Below are positions 1 through 11,719 of a stretch of 58,780 nucleotides of DNA, one piece after another. The translations under genes and the position numbers were made by a program. Location: the NCBI RefSeq assembly GCF_000003605.2, contig NW_003129364.1:187930-246709 (forward strand). Direction: 5' to 3'. Position 1 is the stretch's first letter; each line of letters starts with the position of its first letter. This DNA is from Saccoglossus kowalevskii. Taxonomy: Eukaryota; Hemichordata; Enteropneusta; Harrimaniidae. The notes below the pieces were generated by a model. It was given only the letters and a program-made list of their open reading frames with translations, ran no database searches and was not told the DNA's origin.

Positions 1-1689
1 ACCATTTTTCTGTTTTTTTTCCCTTTTCGGTTATTTCTGTCCATGATTGGATAAAAAAAAACGAACTACAAATACTCCAAGATTTTTTTGACTTCATTAA
101 AAAATAAAATCGTTTTTGTAGGATGGAAACTTTTTGAGGTCAAAACCCCCTCACCGCCAAACTAAAGGAAATAAGTTTTTTTTATCCGACATCGATCTTT
201 TGACGTTGCCCCTTAGACAAGAATCAATTGTTACAGCGAGTTGTCGAATGCACATACATGTATACATGTACCACCAAATCAAAAATCATTTCAAAATAAA
301 CAGCATTCTAATTGTTGTAATTCATGTGAAACAGAAACTAATATGCCTACAATGAAATGAAACAAAATGAAATGTGATTACATATAATAATTTCGCTGCA
401 TGCAGGACATCAAAGTATAGGAAACGAAGAAAGCAAACCTTTTATATCAAAATGTTTTTTCACCATGATGATATTTACAGTATAGCCACAATTTTTTTAA
501 TGCATATACAATTGAGTGACTTGCCGTAATGGACTATGAAATAGTTATGCAAATTAGACAATTATTACCTGCAAAGCAATAATGATCAATAATTTTATAG
601 AAATAGTCACTTTGTTCTGATTGTAATGAACAATGTTTACAAAGTAACCAACAATTGGTACATTGTAACAACAGTGGCTACACAATGTGGCTATCTATAG
701 AAGGGAACAATACATTGTAACAACATTAAAAAACACTAAGAAGCTCGAAATTATTACATTGCAAAAAATGTCCATTTCAACTTGCAATGAAATTAACAAA
801 AGCTGTGCACTTTAATTTACAAATTTTCAATAACAAAGTTGCTTTATGTCACAAAAGAAATGAACACACTAAATAAACACTGGTTACTTTACGAAATTAA
901 CAATGTACATGTATGTACATTTCATTGGGAATCAAGGTTACTGTTGTAAGGAAAGCAGCTCAAATTTAACTATGCCACTCAGGTGCATTAATTCCCAAAG
1001 TACTTCATGATTCGTTAGGCAATATTTTTGGTTAGAATAAAGTTTTTATATTGCATGGCCATAATTATAGAACACATAATGGAACAATAACGTGAACATA
1101 CATCAAGTAATTTTGTGATTCACTGGCAAGTCATTCAATTTATACCATACCACGAAAGGTAGTTCTGACCTCCGAAGCTTGGTTAGTTAAATACAGACAA
1201 TTAATTTACTGCTAGGCCTGAATGCTTGTCTATTCTAGTCAGTATAAATTTAGTATTAATCACTGTAACTTTATACATTTAGAGTCTGTTGATTCAAGTA
1301 CAGCATACAAGTCAAAACATATCAGGTACAATTCTATTTTGATAATAATTGGTTTCTTTCTACAACAAGTACTGTTTTGAAGTAATACATCATCATTCCA
1401 CACTGTCTGCCAGTAGATGGCTGTGAACAGTTAGACTTCCGATATTGAGTATAAATGGTTATTAGTAATGAGGTAAACATTCAGTGCTATTAATCAAATC
1501 ATGTGTGATAAAATGAAAAATATTACAACACAATGGAAGAGAACAGAATATTAATAATTAAAAGAATATTAATATAATATCAATTAAACAAGCATTAACA
1601 ATTCTAAGTCCTTGTTCTGAATTTAATTTAATTTTTTAGTACTTGTTTGCAAACTTTTGACTGAATATGGCGAAATATTAGGGAGGAAT
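1..1689. other. AT-rich non-coding DNA, no gene seen
   Basis: This stretch is AT-rich, with stops in all frames and homopolymer A/T runs. I see no exon with coherent coding frame and splice sites. Short palindromic ACATGT words occur near 250 and 900. It is probably intronic or intergenic. Confidence 0.6.
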
Positions 1690-2489
1690 CGCCATTTTTG
1701 TTTGGATCTCACAAATATGATGTGCAACTGTAACTGTGCATGATCATGATACAAAGTTTGAATTGAATCACTGTTCATCTCTGAGAAAAGGAAATAACCA
1801 TCAGTCGGCCATTTTTTTTTGAAATTCCGGAAAAATTATTATGTGCACCTGTATCTCATTATGAATGATCATGATGCAAAGTTTGAATGGAATCACTGTT
1901 CATCTCCAAGAAAAGGAAATAACCATCAGTCGGCCATTTTTGTTTGAAATTCCGAAAAAATATTATGTGCACCTTTTTCTCATTATTGATGATCATGATA
2001 CAAAGTTTGAATTGAATCACTGTTCATCTCCAAGAAAAGGAAATACCCATCAGTCGACCATTTTTGTTTGAAATTCCGAAAAATTATTATGTGCACCTGT
2101 ATCTCATTATGGATGATCATGATGCAAAGTTTGAATGGAATCACTGTTCATCTCTGAGAAATGGAAATAACCATCAGTTGGCCATTTTTGTTTGAATTTT
2201 AAAAAAAAATATGACGTGCACCTGTAACCTAATATGGATGATCATGGATCAAGTTTGAACGAAATTGCACTGTTCATCTCTTAGGAATGGCCTCTAGACA
2301 CGATTAAGTATAAGAATTTAGCAATTTTGAGACCAAAATGGCTGCCAGTCAGCCATACTTGAGCAAATGCTAATGACAAATGTTGTGCATGTGTTTGTTT
2401 GTAGGAGGGACTGATTAAATTATTCATGATGAAGTTCATGCCACCGAAAGAACAATATAGTTGCATGGTCAGTCCCTTAAACAGGGACT
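1690..2489 (+). mobile_element. Degenerate Pearl/Helentron-like element
   Basis: The segment has a tandem-monomer core (about 1742-2290), then a module with AATGGCTGCCAGTCAGCCAT at about 2337. It ends in a short hairpin, AGTCCC (2471-2476) pairing with GGGACT (2484-2489). The module word is nearly identical to the terminal module of the element at 44.2-45.5 kb (ATGGCTGCCAGTCGGCCAT), which also ends in an AGTCCC/GGGACT hairpin. The two therefore look like diverged members of one family. It has no coding capacity, so it would depend on an autonomous partner. The ACGG-type microsatellite of the better copy is missing here. Family assignment is inferred from architecture; boundaries are approximate. 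Confidence 0.4.
1742..2290 (+). repeat. Tandem repeat, about 124-bp unit, 4.5 copies
   Basis: The word GATCATGAT or a near match recurs at about 1742, 1867, 1991, 2116 and 2240, giving a period of 124-125 bp. Each unit carries the words CATCAGTCGGCCATTTTTGT and TTTGAAT with CACTGTTCATCTC. The copies differ by scattered substitutions and small indels. Open frames across this block (for example 1865-2071) are by-products of the repetition. Confidence 0.85.
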
Positions 2490-3805
2490 CTCATTATAAA
2501 GTTACCAAGATTCAGATTATCAGAAATTCATAGTTGTCACAAACAGTGATTAGTCTAAAGACTGAGTGCAGACTAACATATCTTCATTATTTCAAAGCAG
2601 TGCCATGTCAATGTACCGTATCCTCCCGGGAACACAGATACACTGAACTATTAAGACAAAGCTAGCTATTTCTTTAACGCTGAACGTGGCATGAATGACA
2701 AGTGTCTTGTATCTCAAATGCAATCAGGGTTTGTGTTTAAGGAATGCGACATCACCTACTTAGTCCCTCTTAGGTATGCACTGAAATCACAGCATAGCAG
2801 AATTATATATTTATTACAAACAGTAAAATTAATCAATTCCTAACCTACTGCAGATGACATATACTTCATTTCAGATGAAATTAATTTTTATGAAATGCCA
2901 CAATTAATAGGTAGATGTACATATTTCATTTTTTTTGTTTTGAATGTCATACATTTTGTAGCTCACATACAAACCAATGAATATTTTTCACTGGAATTTA
3001 TTTATGCTGACTCGGCAAAGATTTTGTTTATTAGATTTTATTTTTGCTGATTCACACAATGTTTGCAAACCGTTTTTTTGAGGGGAAATTTTTTTAAAAG
3101 ATTTAAAACTCCTAAATTTATTTATAAATAACATGAGATACTATAGTCTGGAAACCATCACATATAGACTTCAGCAAAGAATGCAGACAACACTTTTAAA
3201 AGCCATTAGTTACTGGTGATCAATAGTATCACTTTGATATTCCTACTGCAATATATAGCAGATTAAATTGAAATCTAGAGGGAAAACTTTATAGCATGTA
3301 CAGAAACTGAATTTGATGACCTCTAATTTTATAGAATACATCTATAGTGATGCAAAAGAGAGGAAAATTCTATCAATTCAAGAGACTCATCAAAAATCAG
3401 TTGTCATGCAAGTGAATCAATTTAGATTTTTCACACATTTGCTTTTTAAATTCCTAAAATTTAAATTTGCAATAAGAAACACGGTTGAATATAGATTACA
3501 GATTTAATTCATATTGTCAGCTAATCTGGCAAAGTCAGGTTAAGTGGTTTATAGTTCTTATACATGTAGATAACAGGTAAATAAATAATGGTTGACTATA
3601 CCACATGTAAGTGATGAGGTTCATTTCACCAAAAAATTATCAATAATAACATATTAAACTCAATAACTATTGTCTTTGAAAGTTTATTTTGAATATATGT
3701 TGCTAAAAAGAATAAATTATTAATAATTCTGACTAACTTAAAAAAACATCATCTACTGCAAATGTGCATTCACTGGTGCATTTGAACATATCGATTTAGC
3801 ATTAA
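2490..3805. other. AT-rich non-coding DNA, no gene seen
   Basis: No credible exon is visible. A segment near 3000-3060 (words such as TTTATTTTTGCTGATTC) faintly resembles the interior of the TACTGTA MITE family found elsewhere in the window, but no terminal repeats are recognisable. Confidence 0.5.
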
Positions 3806-4165
3806 TTAGCATATGATTCAGAGTTATTTTGGAAAATTACCATTTCCATTTTTTGTTGGCACTCAGAGTTGGTTATGTGACATGAAGGTCATCTTGTGCC
3901 ACTTATTCAGAGCGGGTTGACATCATTATGGATTGTATCATCAGTTCAACTTTCATTCGTGAATAATACTCGACCAAGAATTTGCAAAAATTAGCATATG
4001 ATTCAGACAGATTTTGGAAAATTACCATTCCCATGTCTTGTTTGCACTCAGAGTTGGTTATGTGACATGAACGTCACCTTGTGCCACTTATTCAGAGCGG
4101 GTTGACATCATTATGAACTGTATCATCAGTTCACCTTTCATTTGTGAATAATACCAAGAATTTGC
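3806..4165 (+). repeat. Direct tandem duplication, about 185 bp, two copies
   Basis: Copy 1 starts with TTAGCATATGATTCAGA near 3806 and copy 2 with the same word near 3991. Both contain ACTCAGAGTTGGTTATGTGA, GCCACTTATTCAGAGCGGG and a CATCAGTTCA segment in the same order. Divergence is modest, so the duplication is fairly old but not ancient. No coding frame runs through either copy. Confidence 0.85.
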
Positions 4166-6954
4166 TTGTATCAGCCAGCTTTATGAACAAATGATGTCAG
4201 GAGATAAAATTTCATAATTATTTTTTTCCTAAATATACTTAAATACAATATACTTGGCAAACACAGACTGTGTAAAAACCAATACCCACAAAGTACCAGG
4301 ATGTGTGACCTTTAGGGTCATGCAGAAGGATGATTGAGCAGAAAGACCTGAGAGGTAGAAGTGGGATTACTATACAGACGTTAGAACAAATACATTCATA
4401 TTCATTTCACATACAATCAATGTAATCTACATACAGAGCACATAGTTCACCTCAGACTCTGTCAAGTAGTTCTACAAACACGCTGACCGGATACAATTTG
4501 CACCTGCATTTTAGACACACGCGAGATGTTTTTTTAATGTACTTTAAATGGATTTCTTGAGATCCACATCAGATTTGTCCTTCAACAATTATAATAACAT
4601 GCATATGTTAAATATCTTTTATTCAAAACATCCTTTACTAAATTCTGAATTTCTTTTTAAGAAACAAACATACATGTATTGATGCTTTTAATAGATGTCT
4701 ATACTCCTGTCAAGTACAGAGAGATGAGTGATTGGTTTTTGACAGTCATGTGATGTAATATCAATGAGCTGATATGTTCCTACTTCTGATCAAGGTGATA
4801 CCTAATTAACATAAACAAATTTAATGTATGCAAAGTTAGCAAACAAACTAGGAGACATGTAGAAACCATTTCAAAGTTGTAGACAATTTTTCTTTAACAA
4901 GACTGCTTTGATAGAACTGACTAGGAATCTACCGAACAATATTTACATAATTATTGATGATATCATAATTTAATATTCAGAATCGTGACACAATTTTGCA
5001 TTGTATATTTGATATTTACTGTCATGTATTTATATGATATATGTTACCCAGTGGACCATCTATAGAATTCTGCACAGTTATGTCCATGCAAATAGATCAG
5101 ATCTGATATAGTTAACGACAAAATAACATTTTATGGTGCATTAGGAGAACATGTCTTTTTTTTATATCTTTAGAGGGCATAATGGGTATATTTGCTCTAT
5201 CAGAAATAAAGCACTGTAAACATACTAATTATCAAGTTGGTTACGAGTAAAATAGACTAAATTAAAATCATTTGAATTTAAATTCTTGTCGGTCAATCTA
5301 CTAACTTAATGAGGATGTATGATTAAAAATGATAAAATACTGAAATTAAAACTCTAAATAATGTTTTTAAATTCCCAAGGTTGAATGAAATCAGCCAGGG
5401 CATGTCTGAGAAAGTGTTGCATGATACATTAAAACGTGTGTACATGTCTGATGTCTGCTAATTGTTTTCTGCTTTTATGGAACCATCACTGAACACAATC
5501 AGTGCTGATCTGGGAAATTGCATCAGACAGACACACATAAACCCAAAACACGAGTCTCCATTTCAAATTACTTCCAACAGGGACATAAAAACTATGATGA
5601 CCCTGACAATAACAGACCCCACATCTAGACATTCCATTACGATTACAGACAAAGTAATAGCTTGACTATGAGATGGCACCATGTGTATCAACAGACATTG
5701 GATATCATTCATTATTCAAAATTATTTACTCTAGTAAAAACAATAACAATAAACAAAGCTAAAGTTTACATAATATTATAACTATGAACTTGCTGACTTC
5801 AAACTAAATATGCCATTAAGCCTCCCTGAAACTTTGATGCAACAAACTTAACCTGGACTAAAGAGACTTAATATGGAGTATGTGACTTACATGGAGTTCC
5901 AAATTCGGCTTCATGGCAGTATTTCTGCTCATTCATGCAGCTTGAGACACCAACAACGGGTGCTAATTCCAAAACAATGTTTAACTAATAAGTTTCTGAT
6001 GATTACATCAACTACTAAGATTGGTTTTGATGTATCAAGATTTGTCATTGGATGGCTTGGCAATTAGTGCAGTAGACACTGTCCAATCATACTGCCCGAC
6101 ACATAAATTGGTAGAAACCCTGACCTTATGTCAAATAGAAGTGGTTCAAAACACCAGGAGATTAGAAAAGGAAAGGAATAAACACAGACTGACATAAGAC
6201 AGCATGGCATCCTTCAAGACATGCTGCTGATACGATTCTGTACGTGGGGAAAGCTCAACAGTGCTTTAATGACCTTAACGCAGGTCACAGTCAGTCACCC
6301 GGTAAATATCCATAATCCAATCCGTCCACTAAAATCAAATAACTGCAAAAACGGAGACAACCTGGAGACAACCGACAAAGTAAAATGCAGGATCTATTCT
6401 CACTAAAATCCACAGGGAGTAATTAAATTGACTATTATATTTACTCAAGAGTATTTCTGCTTGTTGTGAGAATTTCAAAAATGTAATAAGAACCTGAGAT
6501 AACTCAGTATGACTTTAGAAGATATAAGGGATGATGCCTGTGATTACAGTCAGGTTACTACAAAAGTGTTTTAATGAAGCTACATTGAAGCTACAACAGA
6601 GCAGTGCAAGTTTGCAACATTATACACAGCACCATTTGACTGGACATTTTCCCATACACAACATTTTAAGTTCAACAGACAAGAAGGAATCTATGCTATC
6701 TGTATTTGTTGTCTCCTGTGGCAACAGAGTAAAATATAAAGAATTTAAAGATATGTAGTAAGCTAGATTCATTTGATTGAATCTTTATTTAACCCTGAAA
6801 GGCGTCCCCTAAGGCACATTTGTGACTATAATGCCTCTTTTTGTGGAGATTAAGTTTACACTAGTTTAGCTTAGAAAAGTAATCAGTTTACACTAGGTTT
6901 AGGTTAGAAAGTTAAACCAGTTGACACAGGGTTTATAAAACACTTACATATTGT
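4166..6954. other. AT-rich non-coding DNA, no gene seen
   Basis: Short open frames near 5462-5665, 5873-6067, 6221-6406 and 6531-6758 lack protein-like composition, splice context or repeated support on either strand. They are treated as chance openings. No RNA gene or transposon terminus was recognised. Confidence 0.5.
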
Positions 6955-7470
6955 TCATTGATCAGTTTGAATGCTGTAGTAAAATCCTCTCCATTCATTG
7001 GCCAGTTTAAATGTTGTAGTAAAATTCTCTCTGATCATTGGTCAGTTTAAATGTTGTAGTAAAATTCTCTCCAATGATTGGTCAGTTTAAATGTTGTAGT
7101 AAAATTCTCTCAGATCATTGGCCAGTTTAAATGTTGTAGTAAAATTCTCTCAGATCATTGGCCAGTTTAAATGTTGTAGTAAAATTCTCTCAAATCATTG
7201 GTCAGTTTAAATGTTGTAGTATAATTCTCTCCGATCATTGGCCAGTTTAAATGTTGTAGTAAAATTCTCTCTGATCATTGGCCAGTTTAAATGTTGTAGT
7301 AAATTTCTCTCTGATCATTGGCCAGTTTAAATGTTGTAGTAAAATTCTCTCTGATCATTGGCCAGTTTAAATGTTGCAGTTTAACTGATGTAGTAAAATA
7401 CCGATGGATCATTGGCCAGTTTAAATGCTATAGTAAAATACTGATGGATCATTGGCCAGTTAAAACATTA
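6955..7470 (+). repeat. Minisatellite, 40-bp unit, about 13 copies
   Basis: The unit is ATTGGCCAGTTTAAATGTTG followed by TAGTAAAATTCTCTCTGATC, repeated head to tail with very regular 40-bp spacing. The central copies are near-identical. The last three copies (after about 7370) diverge (TAGTAAAATACTGATGGATC), the usual edge decay of a minisatellite. Every unit carries ATTGG, an inverted CCAAT pentamer. The frame 7318-7608 (IIGQFKC repeats) is a by-product of the repeat. Confidence 0.95.
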
Positions 7471-8211
7471 TTAACCAATGCCATTTGTTTGCCTTCTGAT
7501 ACAAGTGACAAGTTAACTGCATTGATTTTTATTACAAAATCACCATGTCTAGTGCACTATGGTAGAAATAATCTATATGCTAACAGTATACTACATAGCT
7601 TTACATAGCATCCAGTGTCAATTAAACAGAGCACAATGAAAAACCCATTTGCCATGATATACAACGTATCTGTCTTGTTCATCTGATAGTGCCATCAGTC
7701 ATAGCAATCACAGTTCACTTAATAATAGGCAATTACATGTATATGTGCTGAAAATCTACATTCTTGGTGAGAATTCCAAGGTCTATACAGAAATGAATCT
7801 CTTGTAGAAGCAAATGAATTTAAAATATTCATTTATTTGTACATGTATATTGGATCCTTAAAACACAATTTATTTTGACCACCACAATACCTGTGTCATT
7901 TAGGTGATGCACATGGACTACTAATAGAGCAAATACAGTATATGAATTTAAATCCAAAGAAATGATTTTTCTTGCAATATTTAAAGTCTGATGAAACACA
8001 ACATGGTTTCAGGCAACCGCCATGACAAAGACATTAAAAAACACACTCCATGATACAAAAATCGTCATTGCATTATAGTTGATGAATTCAGATACAAATG
8101 CATGAAAAGCACTGAGTTACAAATTATGTGCGTTATGCTAGCCCATAATATAAAATAACTCCAACCAAGAAATCAAAAATTGGTAATTGCTGTTAGAACC
8201 AATAAATAGTA
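7471..8211. other. Non-coding DNA with one solo MITE end
   Basis: CTAATAGAGCAAATACAGTA near 7921-7940 matches one terminal repeat of the TATTTGCTCTATTAG MITE family. Its partner end is not recognisable, so it is a truncated or decayed copy. The remainder shows no gene. Confidence 0.5.
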
Positions 8212-8313
8212 TACCATATTTGCTGTATTAGTAATGCAAATGTTGTGTCATAATGTGATACCACATGAAACCAATGTAATATAAGATGCGCTTCTAATAA
8301 AGCAAATATGGTA
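8212..8313. mobile_element. MITE, TATTTGCTCTATTAG family, 102 bp
   Basis: The left end TACCATATTTGCTGTATTAG and the right end CTAATAAAGCAAATATGGTA are inverted repeats with one or two mismatches over 20 bp. The interior is short and non-coding. Other complete or near-complete copies are at 20997-21141, 23014-23118 and 37087-37247. The size and long terminal inverted repeats fit a non-autonomous DNA transposon (MITE); the superfamily is unknown. Confidence 0.75.
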
Positions 8314-11300
8314 TGTATAGGATATGGTAATGATATGATAATTAAACGTGACCAGTAGTTGCAACCAACATGACAAGAAGTTGCAGGCAATGACACTAGG
8401 ATGAATGTCATTGCATGGTACAGTCTGCTATGTATGGTGATTTTATAAAACTCGTAAATTTTAAATAGTACCATCTGATGAGCCAACAGGGCAAATACGA
8501 AATATACATATCTATAAATATATATTTATAACAGATAAATGTATAATTAACATACAATGGAGATATTACAACATATTTAATAATTTCCTGAAAAAAAAAT
8601 CAGTTTGAAAAAATTCCAAACTTTCCTCTTTATTGTAAATGATCTATCCATTAAACCCAGTGCTACAAAGAAAATATTTGAATTGCGTGTGGCATACATA
8701 GTGGTGACAATAATAATACATGTACACATGTAGTATCATAATGTCACTTTCAAATTACAGTTAGATGCACCAAAAAACACATATAACAAAACTATACTTA
8801 TACAGATTCAAAATGACACTAAACATAACATAATTTTTGTTTTTTAAAGACTTATTGCTGGTGGATTGTCAATTAATTAAAACACCCCTATGTGACAGTG
8901 TTATGTAGATGATATAAGAACGCTATCTAGGGAAACTACCAGTAGAAATACATATTGACATGATATGCTATGATAATTAATTAGGACATGGCAACACGCT
9001 TCCTAGGGATCTATGCAATTTTCATCAGGGTGTGTGCGTGAGTGTGTGTGGGGGGAGGGGGATACTGTCACTCTCTAACTGAATTATTAAAAATCAATTT
9101 TTCAAAGCAGCCGGAAAATGATTGAAGTAGCCGGGCAATTTGGTTGGTTATTGGCTTCTAATAAAAAGAACCTAGTATGTCATACATGTATGATGTGGAT
9201 TTCCATGATAGCATGTCTGGATACTAATATTTAAATAGAGCACAAACAACAGATAATACATGTACATTAATGAGAAATACAGCCTGTTCTAAGTTTAATT
9301 GTACCAAAGCAACTGTTAACATTATTCTTATATTATTGTCTTAGTATTATTGATTGATATGACCCAACAAACACATACTGAGTGTCAGAAATTGTCCTTC
9401 ACAGTGAACAATGACATTTAGGGCAGACCCATTTGAAATCTTGGGTGGGGGGATTGGAAGAGTGTGACGAGTGCAATTTTTGTTTTTGTGGTGTCTAAAT
9501 ATACATGTACTAATGTATATAATTTTTCTCAGTGCCTAGGCTTGTACCCCCCCCCCCCTCCCACAAATCTTCCCGCCACCAATGTTTGAGAATTGTTGAC
9601 ACCCTCATTAAGGGTCTTTGTTAGGCATACTTTTCCTTGCTTTATTTACTCCATATTTAATATGAGAAATTTACAGGGGGCAGTGATCAGTTTATTAAGA
9701 TGGCAGCAAAGGTTTCAAACTGGCACTCAGCACTCAATACTTTAATAATCAGGAATTGTCAATAAACTCAAAGAGATTGGAAATATTTTATTGATAACAG
9801 AAAATAATAGTACATGTACAGTTATAGCAACTGCCAATTTAATTAAACTTCAGAAACTAACTATTATTAATTTATTCATCCTTGGCAATACAATAAATAG
9901 GTTATATTTATTTTCTCAACATAACTTGGCACAATTAAATTATAAGATTATACTCCCATACTTGTTACCAGATGAAACACAGGATTAAATTGTTGAACCG
10001 TTTTATCACATTTATAGTTTTTGTCATAATTGAAATGAATAATTGATTGCATTCCATGTCAAGACAAGGCAGTAATTAATTCGCTCTCCGGTAATTAGGA
10101 CAGAAACCCAATTAATGGAGTTCAATCAATTGACATGTGATGCTAAATTATATATGCCATTAGAATAAACAATTAACCATGCATACAATGTCAAAACCTC
10201 ATTAATAATTAGCTTCATAAATAAGTTAAATTGTGATATTAGAATACATGTATATATAAAAGAACAAAAAAGTCACAATACATTATAACATTACAATTTT
10301 TCCAATCTTAAATAATTTCTAGTATTAACAAAAATGCTTATAAAAGTGAAAAAATTTCACATGTATCATATTCCAGAAAGTCTAAAAAATGTCCATGATG
10401 ACCTAATTTCTGTTGCCTGAGCTGCCGTGACTGTACTAGAGTCAGGTTATCTAACAGACAGACAGACAGACAGACAGACAGACGGGCTATTAATAAAAAG
10501 GTTTGCTAATAGACTGTTCCAATAGACTAGTAAGTTAACAAGATAGCTAACACACAGTCTGACAAGATGGCCGGCTAACAGACAAAATGACGAGTAAGCT
10601 AACGATGCGCTTAAAAGTTCGCTAATGTACATTCTGACAAGAATGCTAACATACACTTGACAGATGGAACAAAAACACATTGCATATTCCTAACATTTTT
10701 TAACTATTAAAGACAACCAAACAAAGATTCCAAAGGACTCGTAAAATGAACAGAACTCGATTCAATAACTAATTAACATGTAGAACATGTATTTTAAGAT
10801 GATACAATACATTGTAGAATTTGATGCAAACCAAGTAATAGTAAATTTACTAATATTAAACATTTATTGCAACCCTAAACAAGCTAATTTGTGAACAAAC
10901 TGCAGCAAAGATATTTTTTTTTCCAATTTATTTTTTGTTCCAGTAATAAACCACAGGAATTAGCTATACACAGGTTTTTTAAGTACCAACAAGCAAAGGA
11001 GTGGTCATGTGACACTGCAAACCAATCCTGTAACTCGTACTTTGAAGCTAACAGAATGTTATGCAGAACAATGCACACAGTATTTGTGGAAATCTTATAC
11101 AAAATATGGTGCTTTATTTGATTGTGACAAGAAGATGTCAACGAACGTTAACTCCATTTGCATTTTATCATTTTTTGCTCTGTACAGAATTGGCAAAATT
11201 TGTTTCTCAAGCTTCAACAGAGAAAAACTCATTGACGCTTCTGTTACATCCAGACTGAATAAATGCAATTCACTTTTATATGGGATACCTCAGTGTCAAT

Positions 11301-11508
11301 TAGAATAGCCACAATCTGTTCAGAATACAAAAATTCTGATTACATCACGCCAGTTTTAATTAATAAGTATAAAATGACTGTGATTTATGCATTGAATCAT
11401 GCTTAAAATTTGTTCAACATTTAAAATTTTTCAGTCATTCTCTGATTATTTATCTGAACTCATTAGTTGACATTTTTCCTCAACTGTTGCCTTACTTGTG
11501 GAACAATA
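8314..11508. other. AT-rich non-coding DNA, no gene seen
   Basis: The stretch contains a GT/G-rich run near 9028-9060, a C-homopolymer near 9548-9560, a CAGA microsatellite (annotated separately) and a region at 10884-11308 where several frames are open on both strands. None of those frames has recognisable domains or splice context. A word resembling half of a TACTGTA-family MITE interior occurs just outside this span, near 11830-11860. Confidence 0.5.
10455..10483 (+). repeat. (CAGA)n microsatellite, about 7 copies
   Basis: A perfect tetranucleotide tract, CAGA repeated about seven times. Its minus-strand reading (TCTG) accounts for the SVCLSVCLSV peptide at the start of an open frame there, which is not a gene. 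Confidence 0.95.
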
Positions 11509-11719
11509 TACTGTAAAATACTTTATTTTAGCTGGAATTAATTTTCGCTGAAAAGACTTTTTTGGTGTTTTGTATGAAATTCATTTTCATTGATATTTTG
11601 ACAAGTTTTATGTAAAAAATAGGAAATGGTATATTCACTGGATTTTATTTTAACTGAAACATTCCTTCAGCGAAAATAGCGAAAAAAAGTTGCAAGCGAA
11701 AATAAAGTATTTTACAGTA
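11509..11719. mobile_element. MITE, TACTGTAAAATACTTT family, 211 bp
   Basis: The left end TACTGTAAAATACTTTATTT is the inverted complement of the right end AAATAAAGTATTTTACAGTA. The interior carries repeated short words (TTTTCGCTG, TTTTATTTTAACTGAA) in mirror arrangement, so the whole element folds into one long imperfect hairpin. It is non-coding. Near-complete relatives lie at 14064, 21233, 34887 and 48989. Flanking bases suggest a TA target duplication, which is weak evidence. Confidence 0.85.

Noticed and set aside
6955-7470. Regular 40-bp direct repeats resembling a CRISPR array
   Set aside because: The units are contiguous with no unique spacers, no leader or cas genes, and the context is eukaryotic.
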